Counted from the stretch's first letter, positions 50,501 through 62,411 are shown. The stretch is DNA of 64,000 nt from Ceratodon purpureus (GCA_014871385.1 CM026422.1:12884831-12948830), one strand, 5' to 3'. The notes: generated by a model not told the origin, from the letters alone. Numbers and translations: made by a program.

Positions 50501-53234
50501 GTCATATTTCTGATGAAAAGTCGTTACTTAGGATTAGTCGCCTGCTTAACTTTTTGTTGTTGTTTGGGTAGATCTTTCCTGAAGTGTTGTTTCATTTTGA
50601 AATCTTAGAGTGCACGGCAATCTTTTGGCGGAGATGCCGCTGATCGGAACTCGATATCAGTATCGAAGACGGGGGATGTGCCGGCGTCTTATGCATGCCA
50701 TCGAGCAGGTAATGTCTTGTCTTCGGGTGACTGCCTGAGTGGGACTCGGTGTTTGTCTTCCCTTTCCTCACTTGACCATCTTGATCATTGAATTATCTTC
50801 ATTCTTCCATTGTCCGATCTAATGTTAGCATCCTTGCTGGTGCAGATGCTGAATAGGATAGGTGTGGAATTACTCGTGCTTCCTGCTGTCCCAGAATTGA
50901 TGGACACGTGGCGGGTGGCTTTTGGTTTCCAGCCCCTAAATAGCCATCAGAAAAAGGAATTAACGAAGCTGAATCTTATGGCTTTTCCTGGGACTTCTCT
51001 ATTGCACAAGTTTTTACCAAGACCAAAATCACATTCTTCTTTTGGAGGTAAAGCGGACCTTAATGTTTATTTTGCATTACAACTACAGTTCGTGAACACT
51101 GCCCCCAGGGCTTGAGATGTTTCTGTATATGAGGCCGGTTTGATAATATCAATAATAATCGTAAAGTGTTTTAGAGGTCTTAATCACATTTTATTCTCTA
51201 GGCCTTCATGTTTTGGCCAATGGATTTTTAATATTCGATTTATTGTACTGTTGGGCTGTGTTACAGACCAGATACAGAATCTTTCAGTTTCACATATGGT
51301 CAATGTGCCCATTGGCGGTCCAGAGGCTCCATATCTGAGCGGTCAAGATGTGAATATTTCACCTGATGGTGAATCGGTCCAGAATTATTTGATGAAGATG
51401 AGGGATGTTAATGCAGGGCATAGCATGTTTGGATCCGACTTTCTCGCAAGCTCTCCTCCTCCCCGCGAAGTTATCACCAAGAGGGATTTGATTCATAATC
51501 AGCACAGTGGTGCTCAACTTGACAGGTACATATTGGATAGTTATGAGTTTGTTTGTGCGCTCAAGTTATGTGTAGGATAAGATGTTACGCTATTTAGAAA
51601 ACTATATTGCCAGAATGAATTGGGTTTTAATTTTTTTGGTATGTTCTTCACAAATATGCTATGTATTCTTGCATTTACATGGTAGAATTTGCTTGACAAA
51701 TACGCCTGTTCATCGAGTATTGGTTTGTATTCCTCGCATGCAGAATGTTCTTTTAACCCTGTTTATCCTTCTTTTGGAGGAGTGCGGAAGGAAATTTAAT
51801 AATTCTGTTGGTTGAACGTTTTCCTACAAGTTTTCCTTCTTTTACACTTCCGTGCGCTGCACACATCTGTCAAGCGTTTATCAATTTATTGTAGTACGAG
51901 GATATTCACAACATCGTTGTCATAATATCCTTGTTCACTGGTATCATCTGTTGAAAATGTACATTATATGACATTTGGTGGAGTGTCAATGCCGACTAGT
52001 ACCTTTTAGCTTACTATTTTAAAAATGTTGGAGCTTGTTCTTCAATTTTTTTTACTAGTGCATCTTTTATAACCGCATTTACACTTCGTGGGATTTTAAT
52101 GACAGGTTTCGTGAGAATGGACACACGCCAAGGCCAAAATCGGAGGAGAACTTGTACAGTACGAGAGTTGTTGTTGGAACCACACGCTCAAAACGACTGG
52201 TGAGGATAATTACTCCTAGTTTCAGATTGTATTTTATATTTGGTTCTAGTCTGTGTGGTTGACTCAAGTTGTTTATGATCTGAGGCATAAGCATGCATGA
52301 AGTTCAAATTGAGAATATTCCATAACTGCAAAATCAAGAGGGTATGCATTTTTAGCTCCGATTCGGTTAATCACTTGCCGACGGAAAGCGAGTGGAGGCG
52401 AGAGCGAGGGAGAGATCTTAATCATTCTGGACGTTGAGCGTAAATCCAGCAGCATTATTTTGTGCGACTCTGATATTTATATAGACGGAAGACTAGTCAC
52501 AATCTCATGTGTAACTGGATTTGGATGCACTGGCTAAATTATTATGGGATGCTATGTATGGTATTCAATAGGTCAAAACTACCCAATGGGTGGCAGATGC
52601 TATGAACAAGCTTGCTGGTCGTTCCTCCCCGGCAGATGGAGCAGGCACCAAGCTGTCTGTGGACAGGCAGCTGACTGTAGGAACTCATCCAGCTGCAAAT
52701 CTGAGCATGTCAAATGGCAAGAGATCAGATTCTCCCAGTGCAGTGAGCTGTATGGAAGATGCGAATGCAGCTGAACCTAAGAAGCTAATTCTTAGAATCA
52801 ATTTGAGCAAATTGAAGGAGAAGAAAGAGAAGAAGAAAAAGAAAAGAGACAAATACCAGAGGTTCTCGAGTAAGGGAGAGTTGGTGAAAGAAGAACCTGC
52901 TTCTCCTGCTACGGACACGCCACCGATACAATCGTTTGATTCGACAGCTTACAGAGCTATGTACGGCGGCATGCCGCCTCTTACTCAGAGTCAGATTCCG
53001 TTGATGCCCGAGGGTGATCCCGAGTGTTCCCAATTTGTTCCTCAGGTGGACTTCCGGGATTTAGAGCACTCTCCCACAATATGTGGGCCATTGACGAGGA
53101 GATTAGAGGGCCCTGATGCGGAATTTGTTGATATTGCGCCTGCATTAGATGTAGGATGTCATCTCTTACCCCTTCTCAGGCACCGAACGCGGCTTTTGAA
53201 ACCCTTTCCTCCTAGATCTTCTAAATTGTGGTAG
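47523..53234 (+). CDS. PHD-finger / GNAT acyltransferase-like chromatin protein (IDM1/ROS4-type)
   Basis: Eleven exons: 47523-47544, 47718-48547, 48741-48870, 49221-49309, 49611-49861, 50260-50346, 50609-50708, 50846-51047, 51267-51525, 52106-52199 and 52572-53234; phases join to 908 residues. Near residues 127-210 is the conserved domain preceding the PHD ([40 protein letters not shown]). A PHD finger follows (~254-300: [28 protein letters not shown]), then a second Cys/His cluster ([25 protein letters not shown]). The GNAT fold covers ~400-570, with [16 protein letters not shown] as the acetyl-CoA loop. In Arabidopsis IDM1 is a histone acetyltransferase that guides DNA demethylation; other members are merely acyltransferase-like, so catalysis here is inferred. 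The C-terminal 220 residues hold a lysine-rich stretch and no known domain. I start at 47523 because an in-frame TGA lies at 47464; an upstream start through another splice form is possible. Confidence 0.9.
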
Positions 53235-54133
53235 CTACTCCAACTCGATGATCAGGGTGCACGTAGTGGAATTACACAGGACGAGTAGGAGGTAATTCCT
53301 TCCAGGGCTCACTCCTTGTTTTGAAGGTGCAAGTTTGTTTTCCTGACGTGATACTGTTGGGGTCGTCAATTTTGATGGCTGTAAGATAGTCAGACTGCTT
53401 GTCAGCACGTCCTTTGTACAGAGGCCACTCCAATTTTAATCCAGATTCATGGTATAAGTTGTCGGTTTTATGGCAGTGTGGTATGTGATCGTTTCGGAGT
53501 GTTTGAGTTAGATGATACAGTCCATAAATTAATGTGATGTAGTGCTCTGGTCGTTGCTGTGTACCTCTGTTGACCACTATGTAAGCCCCTAGAGTTCCAT
53601 TTTCGCCGACTGGGCTGTGGGGCTTAACGCATTAACCATGTAGCTTGTTTGGTCGTGAGTACCACTATTGTTTGGATGGGGGACTGACTTTCAATGATTC
53701 TGGGTAAGTGCACTATGAGATGTTGGCCTAAGAAGGTCTTTCATTATTTCTGGGTAAGACACTTCTCCTCTTGTTCCACCTTCCACCGAGCTACCACATG
53801 CGGGATGCTTCACCCTTTGACGCCCAAACTGAGGTCACTGGGTTGCAAAAACTGGAATGTACACGAGTAATCAGTGAGGACGGAGGTGGTCAGATTTTCT
53901 TGTCAAAAAGCATGGGGTGGGGATTTGAAGGTAGGAGTTGGCAATGCTTGTGTTATTGACGTGAATTAGTGGATGACGACCTCCCAGTCCAATTTACCTT
54001 CTCTTGTGATGCGTATTGCCCTTGAGCCACGTGTAAAGGTTTCTCTAAAAACAGAACGGGAGGGCTGACGTACATCTCCTTGAGGTCCGGCACATGACCG
54101 GGTTTCTCCGCTATCCAAGTATTGGCGGGTCCG
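53235..54133. other. 3' UTR and spacer before the tRNA cluster
   Basis: The first few hundred bases are probably the 3' UTR of the PHD-GNAT gene. The phrase TTCTGGGTAAG occurs twice (53698 and 53747). No gene is visible. Confidence 0.45.
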
Positions 54134-54582
54134 GGCTTCGTGGTGTAGTTGGTCATCAATGATTTCATTAATGACCAGTCCTTTGAGCTAGCTCTAATTT
54201 ATTTCCACTCTGATGTGCCTTCTTGCTTTTCCCTTATTGATTACTCCAGATTTCCTTGAGTTGGTTTCTAGGGTAGAGTAGGATTGCTACCAGTTTGGCT
54301 ACTTTATTAGAATCTCCATTAATTGTCTAGGCCAGTTACCGCTTTAGCTTTTGTAGGTTTTGCCTTCTTACAGCTTTAGCTTAGTTGGTTACTTTTGGTC
54401 ACCCCTGCAAAGGTCAACCAATGCTTATCTGACGCGTGGCGACGGCCGGTGCCCCCGGCCTCCTTGGTTTTTACCGAGGTTTTGTTTTCATTTCCTGTTT
54501 TAACCGCGGTGCGGAATTAAAAGTTGGTCATCACATCAGTCTAACACACTGAAGGTCTCCGGTTTGAACCCGGGCGAAACCA
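54134..54582 (+). pseudogene. tRNA-Val (AAC), split by an insertion
   Basis: Nucleotides 1-25 (GGCTTCGTGGTGTAGTTGG, then TCATCA) lie at 54134-54158. The remainder lies at 54534-54582: CATCAGTCTAACACACTGAA, then GGTCTCCGGTTTGAACCCGG and GCGAAACCA. Joined by eye they give a 74-nt tRNA with anticodon AAC in a CTAACAC loop, a CAGT/ACTG anticodon stem, an intact TPsiC arm and an acceptor stem GGCTTCG/CGAAACC with one C-A mismatch. Between the halves is a 363-bp insert flanked by a repeat of AGTTGGTCATCA (54147-54158 and 54522-54533). The split lies in the D-loop, inside the Pol III A box, so the gene should be dead. Confidence 0.9.
54159..54521 (+). mobile_element. 363-bp insert in tRNA-Val, likely truncated LINE tail
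   Basis: The insert sits exactly between the two AGTTGGTCATCA copies. It is non-coding and ends GCGGAATTAAA, comparable to the ...GGGTTTTAA end of the LINE copies in the neighbouring tRNA-Glu, though the rest of the sequence is not obviously the same subfamily. Size, target duplication and orientation (3' end facing the tRNA body) fit a 5'-truncated LINE. Confidence 0.65.
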
Positions 54583-54602
54583 CATGATACCCGCCGGGTA
54601 TA

Positions 54603-54626
54603 TCTATAATAGTCTAGTGGTTAGGA
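54603..54626 (+). pseudogene. tRNA-Glu (TTC) 5' fragment
   Basis: TCTATAATAGTCTAGTGGTT followed by AGGA resembles nucleotides 1-24 of plant tRNA-Glu; the D arm is exact, while the acceptor strand (TCTATAA) departs from the usual TCCGTTG. It begins 20 bp after the end of tRNA-Val. The rest of the gene is found at 62704, past two LINE copies. Confidence 0.75.
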
Positions 54627-54903
54627 GTATTGGGTTTGATTTCCCCTTGGTACTCGATTTCGGGTACCCACCTGCTGCTTTGCTTTGGGTGGCTTGAGGT
54701 TGCGTTGTGGTTCTCCGTGACGGGTTCCCGCCTGGTGGTTTTGCCGGGTATGTTGCTTAGGTTCTCAGTTCTGAGTTCCCGCCCCGAGGTTGTTTGGGGT
54801 GTTCCCCTGGGGTTGGTTCCCTGGGGGTGGCCTTTGTGGCCTGTGTGTTCCGGGACTTCGTTCCTTTGTTTCTCATTAATCGATTGCCTGAAGATGGGTT
54901 TTA
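54627..54903 (+). mobile_element. 5'-truncated LINE copy A in tRNA-Glu
   Basis: 277 bp, starting GTATTGGGTTTGATTTCCCC and ending GATGGGTTTTAA, are about 94% identical to the last 276 bp of the long LINE (62412-62687). The copy is flanked by AGTCTAGTGGTTAGGA at 54611-54626 and again at 54904-54919. It is a short 3'-end insertion with a 16-bp target duplication. Confidence 0.85.
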
Positions 54904-55330
54904 AGTCTAGTGGTTAGGAAGTCGGATCAGGCGGTGGCTGTCTAGAGCAGAGGTTGGCTTTCGGTAGTTTCACAGAGAGAGAGCATGAGTGTTGTGAGCA
55001 CAGCTTCTCGCTTGCGGGAGGAGGCTTGCAACGTGCATGGTGAGCGCTAGCTTTGCGCGCGACGTGCGACGTGCAAGAGCTGAAGCCCCGGAAGCCGCGG
55101 GGCTAGGGTGAGGAGTTCATGAGACGGGTGATCGCAGCAGCTGTAGTGTGATCGAGGGAGCTTTCTGAGGTCGGAGGTGGCAAATGCGGAGTGCGAGCTC
55201 ATTTGAAGACAAGTGAAGACAGAATTGGAGGTGATTTGTGCGCCGTTGGCGATGGCGACGGGCGTCTTTCAGTAGTGCAGATGAGCTCCGAGGGTTCATG
55301 AGTGGCCTAGGAACGGCTTTTTCCGGGCTA

Positions 55331-55354
55331 GGGTATCTGGTCTAGTGGTATGAT
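55331..55354 (+). pseudogene. tRNA-Pro 5' fragment inside the LINE 5' region
   Basis: GGGTATCTGGTCTAGTGGTA followed by TGAT equals nucleotides 1-24 of plant tRNA-Pro apart from one or two acceptor-stem bases. It stops at the same D-loop position as the Val and Glu breaks and is followed by GGTATGAT again. The rest of a tRNA-Pro is nowhere in the window. It may mark the true 5' junction of a LINE once inserted in tRNA-Pro. Confidence 0.7.
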
Positions 55355-55469
55355 GGTATGATGAGCGGAGCGATGCAGAGCTCCAAGAAGCGGCGGTGGT
55401 GTCTTTGATTCCGTTTTTTCGCTCTTGATGCTTTTAGTTCACTAATTTTTATAATTTTTTGCTTTTGTC

Positions 55470-56684
55470 ATGGCTCATGCCTCGAGTGCAGTAGGGGTCG
55501 TTCCAGTAGTTGCTTCGAGTGAGCAAGATGTAGTAGGCGCAGATGAGGAGCGAGGGGCGATTGCACAAGAGGATACGAGGATGGCCTTAGCGGATCAAGA
55601 CAGACCTACAGACGGCCGGATGCACGCGCATTCTACCCATGCAAGATTAATTCCTAAGGGTGTTGCTGCACAGTCACCATACGATGAGATACCAGAATTA
55701 GTTCTTTCTTCCCAGGAACTCGCGATATTTGAATCTTGCCGCTTATCTGCCTCTAAGCTCACTGTCTTAGGACAGTTACCGGGCCCTAGCCTTGGCTATC
55801 CTGCTCTCCGTGAGTAGGCCAAATCTAATTTGGACAGCTCCTTTCGAGCATGTGCTCTTATCGGGAATGGCTTTTTTGAAGCTACATTCCACACTGAGGA
55901 AGGCGCACAACATGCCCTGTCCCATGTATTCTTTTTCGAGGGTGAGAAGTTCCATTCTCCCCGTAAAATCCCAATTTCTCTCTAGATAATCCGAACTCTG
56001 CTCTGTTACTGGCGCACCCAGTTTGGATGTTAAAACATCTAGTCTGCGTGTTAAAGTATTAGTGAAGGATGTTACTCTTATTCCAGAGCGGATCTGCCTC
56101 AGAGGGGACACGCCTAATTCCTTCACAGAACACAAGATTTTAGTGACCGGTCATCCAATTCAGTGCGCGAGATGTGATAAACCGGGTCTCAATTCCAACA
56201 ATTGCTCCGTCCAGGTTGGGGAGGGTAAAAGATTGGTGCAGAACCCTCGACAACAGCACCGAGAGAGACATGTGCTTCGTTCTGATCACAAGAAGCATCC
56301 TAACCCCCATGAGAGGGGTCGGTCCAGAGAGAGGTCTCGAGTTTCGGAAGATCGTAGACCCCCACAACGTCACCAAGGTGGGAGATCAAGAACCCCAGCG
56401 GCCCACACTAGACCCTCAAGGGGGAGGTCTGGTGGCCAGAATCCTCGTAACAGAGACCCTCGCCCAAGACCTAGAGAGGATCTTGTGCGCCATGATACTC
56501 CTCAGGCGAAAGTCTCGGGGGTCCCCCTTCTTCTTGGTAAGGATCGTAAGGTCCATTCTGGTGTTCTTTCAGAGGAAGTTAACTCCACCCAGCGAGGCGC
56601 TGATCTTGATTCTTCCACGAAGACATCGTCTCCACAGAAGATTCAAAAAGCTACGGCTGAGACTCCACAGTTACCTCTGAATTA
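55470..56684 (+). pseudogene. LINE ORF1 (nucleic-acid-binding protein), broken
   Basis: The first frame starts MAHASSAVGVVPVVASSEQD and runs to TAG at 55815; the same frame continues past it with ALIGNGFFEATFHTEEGAQH and FFFEGEKFHSPRK, the layout of the DUF4283 domain of plant LINE ORF1, to a second TAG. The frame then shifts by one and gives HPIQCARCDKPGLNSNNC, a CxxC..C zinc knuckle in which the His is replaced by Leu, and an Arg-rich tail (RGRSRERSRVSEDRRPPQRH). ORF1 proteins coat the LINE RNA. At least two stops and one shift make it non-functional. Confidence 0.75.
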
Positions 56685-57045
56685 GGGGACTCAGGGTTCT
56701 GATTTCGGAATCTCTCCAGAAGTTCAGCCCTCTTTAGTATATCCCACTATTCCTGATCCTGTACCAGTGAAACCGCTTCATGATCCAGCCCAGGCTTTTC
56801 AACCTGGCTTGGTTTTTGGCTCTTTGAGCCAGCCCAAGTTACCTAAGGCACCACCCAGAACTCCCTTGAAGAACAGAGAAGTCAGATTGTCTTCGGTGCA
56901 GAACAGATCGTCTTCGGTTGAGAGGCTTCCGGTAGACGCGGAACCAAATTTTGGTTTCATCTGGCATTCCGTTGGGGCTAGCCACAGAAGCTCTGACACG
57001 ATTCAACGGAGTAATACAATTTCGTCGTAGACGAAACGAGGCCAC

Positions 57046-57930
57046 ATGACTTCTATTATTCCTTATTCTTTTTGGGATACAGTACAGATGCCCCCAATGC
57101 ATCACACGACGATCAAGAGAGGGAGAGTATTCCCGATCCTTATGACGTGCATAGGGGAATCCAAGGATTTCTCTACTTTCAGGATTTTATCGGAGAACAA
57201 CTCTCCTTTAAAACACCCTGTGGTCATGAGACAACTTACAGTGCTTGATTCTCAAGCATGTTGGTCCTTGGAGGAGGCGAAGCAGCTTATTGTCAATGAA
57301 ACCTCGTTAGCATTGCGCAAGGTGATTGTTAATCGACACAATCAATTTCACCCAATTCGGCAGTGGAATGACGCAACATGGTATTATACCTAGGTTTGCG
57401 ACCAGAATGGTGGGAGTCACTGCGTTATCATCCCGATCTTGGCCATGACAACGCGGGACATCCCCTTATAGAAGCCTGATCGTTACAAATGGTCCTCGGT
57501 TTCTCCTGCACTTAAATCACACCTGATGAGTTCGGCTGAGAAGGGCAGCGTTCAGCAATTCCCCCAGTCACTCATGTCTCATCTCAGGGCTTTGATAGGG
57601 GAGCACTTGAACGAGGACGACCTCTCTCCCCCGAGACCGGATTTGAAGAAGATGAAACAGCAGGTCTCTGACCTGGGTTCCACAGAGTAGCACCCTTTGG
57701 GCTGCGGTGACTCCCCTGAGGAGGAGAAGCGTGTGCAAGACATGCTGAACAAGGTTCCGAATATATCCGCTATTGATTATTTCGAACCTCGTGATCGCCT
57801 CATGGAACGTCCATACCTTAGGGCAGGGCGTCCAGGGCATTCGGAAACGTTGCGATGTTCGCAACTTCCTCAGAAAAGCAGATCCTCAGCCATAGATTTT
57901 ACTGTTTCAGGAGCACCACCTGCCGATTGA
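57046..57930 (+). pseudogene. LINE inter-ORF / ORF2 N-terminal region
   Basis: Short frames in changing phases occupy this part. A frame at 57697-57930 gives VQDMLNKVPNISAIDYFEPR. It lies where the start of ORF2 should be, just upstream of the endonuclease, but the N-terminal endonuclease motif is not recognisable. Confidence 0.35.
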
Positions 57931-57949
57931 AGACTGCCTAAATCAGACT

Positions 57950-58642
57950 GACCAGCTTCAATTCAAAGGGGGACTTAGCATTTGGAACAATGCTCTTTAT
58001 GAAGCGGAGGGGGGCGGGTTTTTTGGTGGCACTGGGATTTCCCTCTCCCGTGAGACTGTTGCTTGTTTGGTTAGCTCAATAGTGGTGATAGAAGGCCGTG
58101 CTCAGTACATTATTCTAAATGTCAAGGGCCTTCACATAGGTGTGCTTAACATCTATGCTCCAAATACTACAAGTGAACGTTCCAATTTTTGGAATGCACT
58201 GGCTCACCATGAATTTCCGGAAGTAGAATGAATCGTGTCAGGTGATTTTAATATGATCGAGACTCAAGACGATCGGAGTCAAGGCTTCAACTCCCGGAAC
58301 ATGTCCAACAGAGAGCTCAACGCGTAGTCAAGATTGGCTTTGGCTCTCGGGGTTGAAGATGCATTCTATGCACCGGAATACAGGCGGATCGGTTCCAAAC
58401 GCTTCACTTGGAAGCGGGAGAGACCGTCGTTTTGGTCCACGTTGGACCGCTTTTATACCTCTATGTCTCTGCGTGCTAAGGGTGGGGCTCACGGCATTTG
58501 GCCTCACCTGGATTACATATCCGACCATGCTGGGGTATTTTTGTCAATTCCATTGGCAAAACGTAAAGGGGGGAAGAAAGCCTTTTTTAACAAAGGCTTG
58601 GTCTCAAACATGAGTGCCATGGACAAGTTTGTGTCTGCATAA
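57950..58642 (+). pseudogene. LINE ORF2 endonuclease domain, broken
   Basis: Reading across in-frame stops, the segment shows FKGGLSIWNNALYE, then ILNVKGLHIGVLNIYAPNTT, IVSGDFNMIETQDDRSQG (the GDFN catalytic motif), ALGVEDAFY..RRIGSKRFTW and finally LDYISDHAGVFLSI (the SDH motif). These are the ordered motifs of the apurinic-like endonuclease that nicks target DNA. One TGA precedes IVSGDFN and a TAG lies near 58328. In this element the endonuclease would be the candidate for tRNA target choice. Confidence 0.85.
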
Positions 58643-58651
58643 AAAGGTGCT

Positions 58652-60116
58652 ATGAGTAAGGCTGGCAATCACTTGAAGGGGATTAGGGTTTCTATAGCCT
58701 TTGAGCAAATTAGGAGACTCAGCGCTCAAATCTCGGCTGATCAGAAACAGAAGGCCAGGGACACTTATAAGGAGCAATTCAAGGAGGTCGAACTAGTTGA
58801 AGTTGCTCTAGAATTGGACTGGTCGGATTTGGACGCATGGGAGGACCTCAATTCCGCCCAAGCAGCGTTGGAGGAGATTCGGTTACAGAAATTAGAAGCG
58901 TCCAAGAATGCGACAGCGGCCCGCTGGATTCAGGTGGGTGATAGATGTTCAAAGGAGTTTTTTGAATTCCATAAGGATCAAAAAAGCAAGACTACCATCA
59001 ACGATTTGCAAGATGGTGATCGCCTTCTCACGGAGGAGAAGGATATCAATGCATTCGTCTATAGTTATTACAAGGAACTATATTCAAATGACATGGCGGT
59101 GGAGAGTAACCTTGAGGGCAGAGCTCGGTGCTAGGAGAGCGTCCCACGATTAATTTTCGAGGACATCAACGAAATCCTTACAGCTCCTATCAGATTGGAA
59201 GAAGTGCTTACAGCACTCAAGGAGATGCCGGCGGATAAAGCCCCGGGTTACGACTCAATCCCCAAGGAGTTAATTCTAGAACTCTGGGATGAGATAGGAG
59301 ATGACATGCTGGAATTTATCCAGGAGTCGCTTGACACCGGCTCCCTGGAGAAATCTTTTAAATACGGCTTAACTTCGTTAATCCCTAAGGAGGGTTCCTT
59401 ATCTGCGATATGGAATTTCCACCCTATCTGTGTTCTGTTGGCAGTGTACAAGCTTATTGCTAAAACACTTGCGAACAGACTTCAACCTTTTCACCCAAGC
59501 TATATACAGCCCACCCAGACTGTCTTCGTAAAGGAACATAATATCCCTATATAACGACCTCGTTATATAGGGATGCTACTTCTTCCATCTTGGTTAACGG
59601 TAATTGACTTCCTCCTTTCCCAGTGGAAAGATCAGTCACGCAGGGTTGCTCGTTGGCACCCTACTTGTACTTGTTCTTTTCCAACCTCTTTTAACTCATA
59701 TGCTTAACGACCCAGCGTATGGGGTGGTTGGGTTCACTCTCCTGGATGGCACTGTAGTTAGACTATAGTGCTTTGCAGATGATACTGCACTTTTTCTCCG
59801 AGGAAGTCCTGAGAACTTACAAAGAGCCTTCGACACTATAGAACTTTTCTGTAGTGCGTCTGGGGCTAAACTAAATTGGCACAAATCCTGTGCATTGTGG
59901 GTCTCGGATTCTCCGAGGTCGTGGACTTGGGGTACCGACAAGGGCTTGCAGTGGCTTGCAGATGGACATACCACCAGGTACCTGGGCTTTCCATTTGGCA
60001 TCAATTTGAACCAAACGGATAAGGACTCGAAAGTACTCCAACACATTAGAAGTAAGTTGAATACATGGTCTAGTAGGTCCTTGTCGCTGGCAGCAAGAGT
60101 CCTTGTTTCAAATTAG
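58652..60116 (+). pseudogene. LINE ORF2 reverse transcriptase domain, broken
   Basis: After a linker with coiled-coil character (58652-59134: LSAQISADQKQKARDTYKEQ, SKEFFEFHKDQKSKTTINDL), the RT begins with EEVLTALKEMPADKAPGYDS, then YGLTSLIPKEGS, CVLLAVYKLIAKTLANRLQP, a gap with frame changes, MLNDPAYGVVGFTL and the catalytic CFADDTALFLRG (FADD in place of YADD), then GAKLNWHKSCALWVSD and RYLGFPFGI. These are RT motifs in the right order for the L1 clade. Stops at 59134 and near 59765 and a disordered stretch at 59550-59690 show it is dead. Confidence 0.9.
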
Positions 60117-60250
60117 GTTATCTTAGCCAACATGTGGTATCTTGCCAGTTGCTGTGATTTCTCAAAAAATGTCCTCCTTAGGGTGCAGGCGCTTGTGAGA
60201 AACTATATCTGGAGTGGTAACTCAGAGGGGCGCCCGAGAGCGAAGGTGGC

Positions 60251-62220
60251 GTGGAACACAGCGATGGTTCGTACGATCAAGGCAGGTATTTGATTTTTGA
60301 CCCGTTGACTCAAACGCAGGCTCTATTAGCGAAGATGATGGTGAGAGCTCTTGTCCCCGGGCCTGAGCCCTGGAAGACGTTACTTCGCCACATGATAGAC
60401 CAGATAAAGTTGAGGAGGGATGGTGATTGGGGCTCTACAGCTGCATGGCTGTGTTCAGCCCTTAAGATTAGTCCTGTGGGCTCATCGCTCTGGCTTGCGA
60501 TTTGGAGTGCATGGGCAGCTGTGCGCCCTGGCATTCAAAAGCTCAAGTCGGAAACTCAGGCTGAGAGATGAAGGAAACCCTTATATCTCAATCCTGAAGT
60601 GACTCTTGAGAATTCTCTCCCTCTAGGAGTTGAGAAAAAATCTCTCTTTCGGAATTGGTCCTGTAAAGGGCTGAATTCCGTTGCTGATCTTAGAACAGAG
60701 GACAACCGTAGCTGGTTGGAAGCTTCTATTCTCCAACGCCGCACCAGATCACACAACACCCCTGCAACGAGGCAGAAGGTAATCAGCAGTACAGAGGACT
60801 CGGACTTGGCTATTTCGGAGACCATTGTCGTTGGGATGTGGTTCCAGAGCAGCGATCCCAGATGGGCGTACAATTATTTTCATGTACTTAAATCGGAAGG
60901 GGACGATTGGTTAGCCCGTGAGTACACAAGAGATATTACCACAGAGCAGCTCCATAAGGATGATGGACACCCAGTACTTTTGCCGCAAGGTGGAGTAACG
61001 GAGGCCAGGATTTTGATCCGCTCTAAGTCTGGTGAGGTGATCAAGTTTAACCCTAAGGATCGAGTTGACGATGGTTTTCAGGTGTGGACTTATAGATTGG
61101 AAGAGATTTCCAAGCTCTCCTTTGATCCAAAGGAGCGGGGCTAGAGAAGACAGGGAGTAATTAAGCCGGGACATTTCTTTGAATATTCCACAAAGAGAGG
61201 GTATAGAATAATTCAGAAGACTCTTTACAGACAGCTCAAGTTCGATAAGTGGATGGAGGATTGTGGTTATTCAGATCAGCAACGCAAGGGATTTTTTAAG
61301 AAGTTATGGCACCCCTGGCTCCCCAGGAAGGTGTCCTCAATGGTTTGGTTGACGATTGCTGAAGGACTGCCTCTAGGGGCATGGCGCAGGAGGATTGGTC
61401 ATACAAGGATCTGCCCCCTATGTCCAGGAAACGTACTACAGACAGCCGAGCATGGCCTGCATACTTGCCGGGCTGTACACGTAGCTTGGAAGAAGCTCCG
61501 TTTACATCACTTCAGTGCAGGAGTTTCACTTCCTCTCATTAGTTGGCACGATGTTCTTTAAGGAGAGATTGGCCGACCTCAGGCTCGTGGCGGTGGCCCA
61601 GGAACGATTAACCCGGACGATGACATTTCCTGGGACACTGGCTCTCCATGTGCAATCAACAAATACACCCCATGGCACATCATTCGATGTGCCTTTCTGT
61701 GGTATATATGGTGTCATCACTGCAACCACAATCTGAAGGATGGAGTTTTCCATATTGGAGTAGCTTTGTATAAAGCTTGGCAGTGCACAGTGCAAGTCAG
61801 AATGGCAGCATAGATACAACTGCAGAAATTTTGTAAGAAACAAAATTTTCCAAGCATGCAGAAATGGAGGCCGCTTTTACTTCCATTTGGTGTCAGGAAG
61901 AACTCTTCTGCTCTAATGACTGCAGCAAACCCCGTTGGCATCCAACGCCCCACCCGGATTTTCTCCCGCGTGACTTGGCAAACAGATTTTCTTCCTCTCG
62001 TATTATGAGGAATAATTTTGTTTCAATGGATGCCAGCTCCTCTGAGTCGGCGAGTTCTTCTCACTTGGAGCAGGTCGATTCCATCGATTAGATCCCCCTT
62101 CCTCATGTGATTAAGGAAGTTGAAGACTTGGCTGAGGCTATTATCGGCAAACTCATCGACGACATAGAAGCAGAAGTCGAAGACGAGGACTTCGATCCGG
62201 ATCCTGATCCTGCTCAAGGC
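60251..62220 (+). pseudogene. LINE ORF2 C-terminal region with RVT-type zinc finger
   Basis: From 61253 the frame gives KLWHPWLPRKVSSMVWLTIA, then RIGHTRICPLCPGNVLQTAE and HGLHTC, the Cys/His module seen at the C-terminus of plant LINE ORF2 (zf-RVT). After a frame change, 61668-61815 gives PWHIIRCAFLWYIWCHHCNH and WQCTVQVRMAA, and the frame at 61864-62091 continues to a Ser/Glu-rich end. The upstream part (60599-61141) is a less conserved connecting region. Confidence 0.75.
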
Positions 62221-62411
62221 TGATCATTTGTCCCTGCTGGATGACATTCAAGGCTCCCCGTTTTCTTGCTTCTTAAAGCATAATCCGGTCCCCCTTCCAA
62301 TCACCTTAGGCCCCCTGTTGTTTAGGTGACAAATTTTTGCGGTTTTCCGCTCACATGCAGACGTAGTTTTGTCTGTTCTTGGTTCTCTTCGTAGGACCCC
62401 GCTTCGTGATT

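Noticed and set aside
52590-53234. Separate gene starting at ATG 52590
   Set aside because: The acceptor at 52571 and exact phase show it to be the last exon of the PHD-GNAT gene.
56174-56680. 168-codon overlapping frame as a separate LINE protein
   Set aside because: It overlaps the zinc-knuckle frame and has the composition of a shifted reading of the Arg-rich ORF1 tail.
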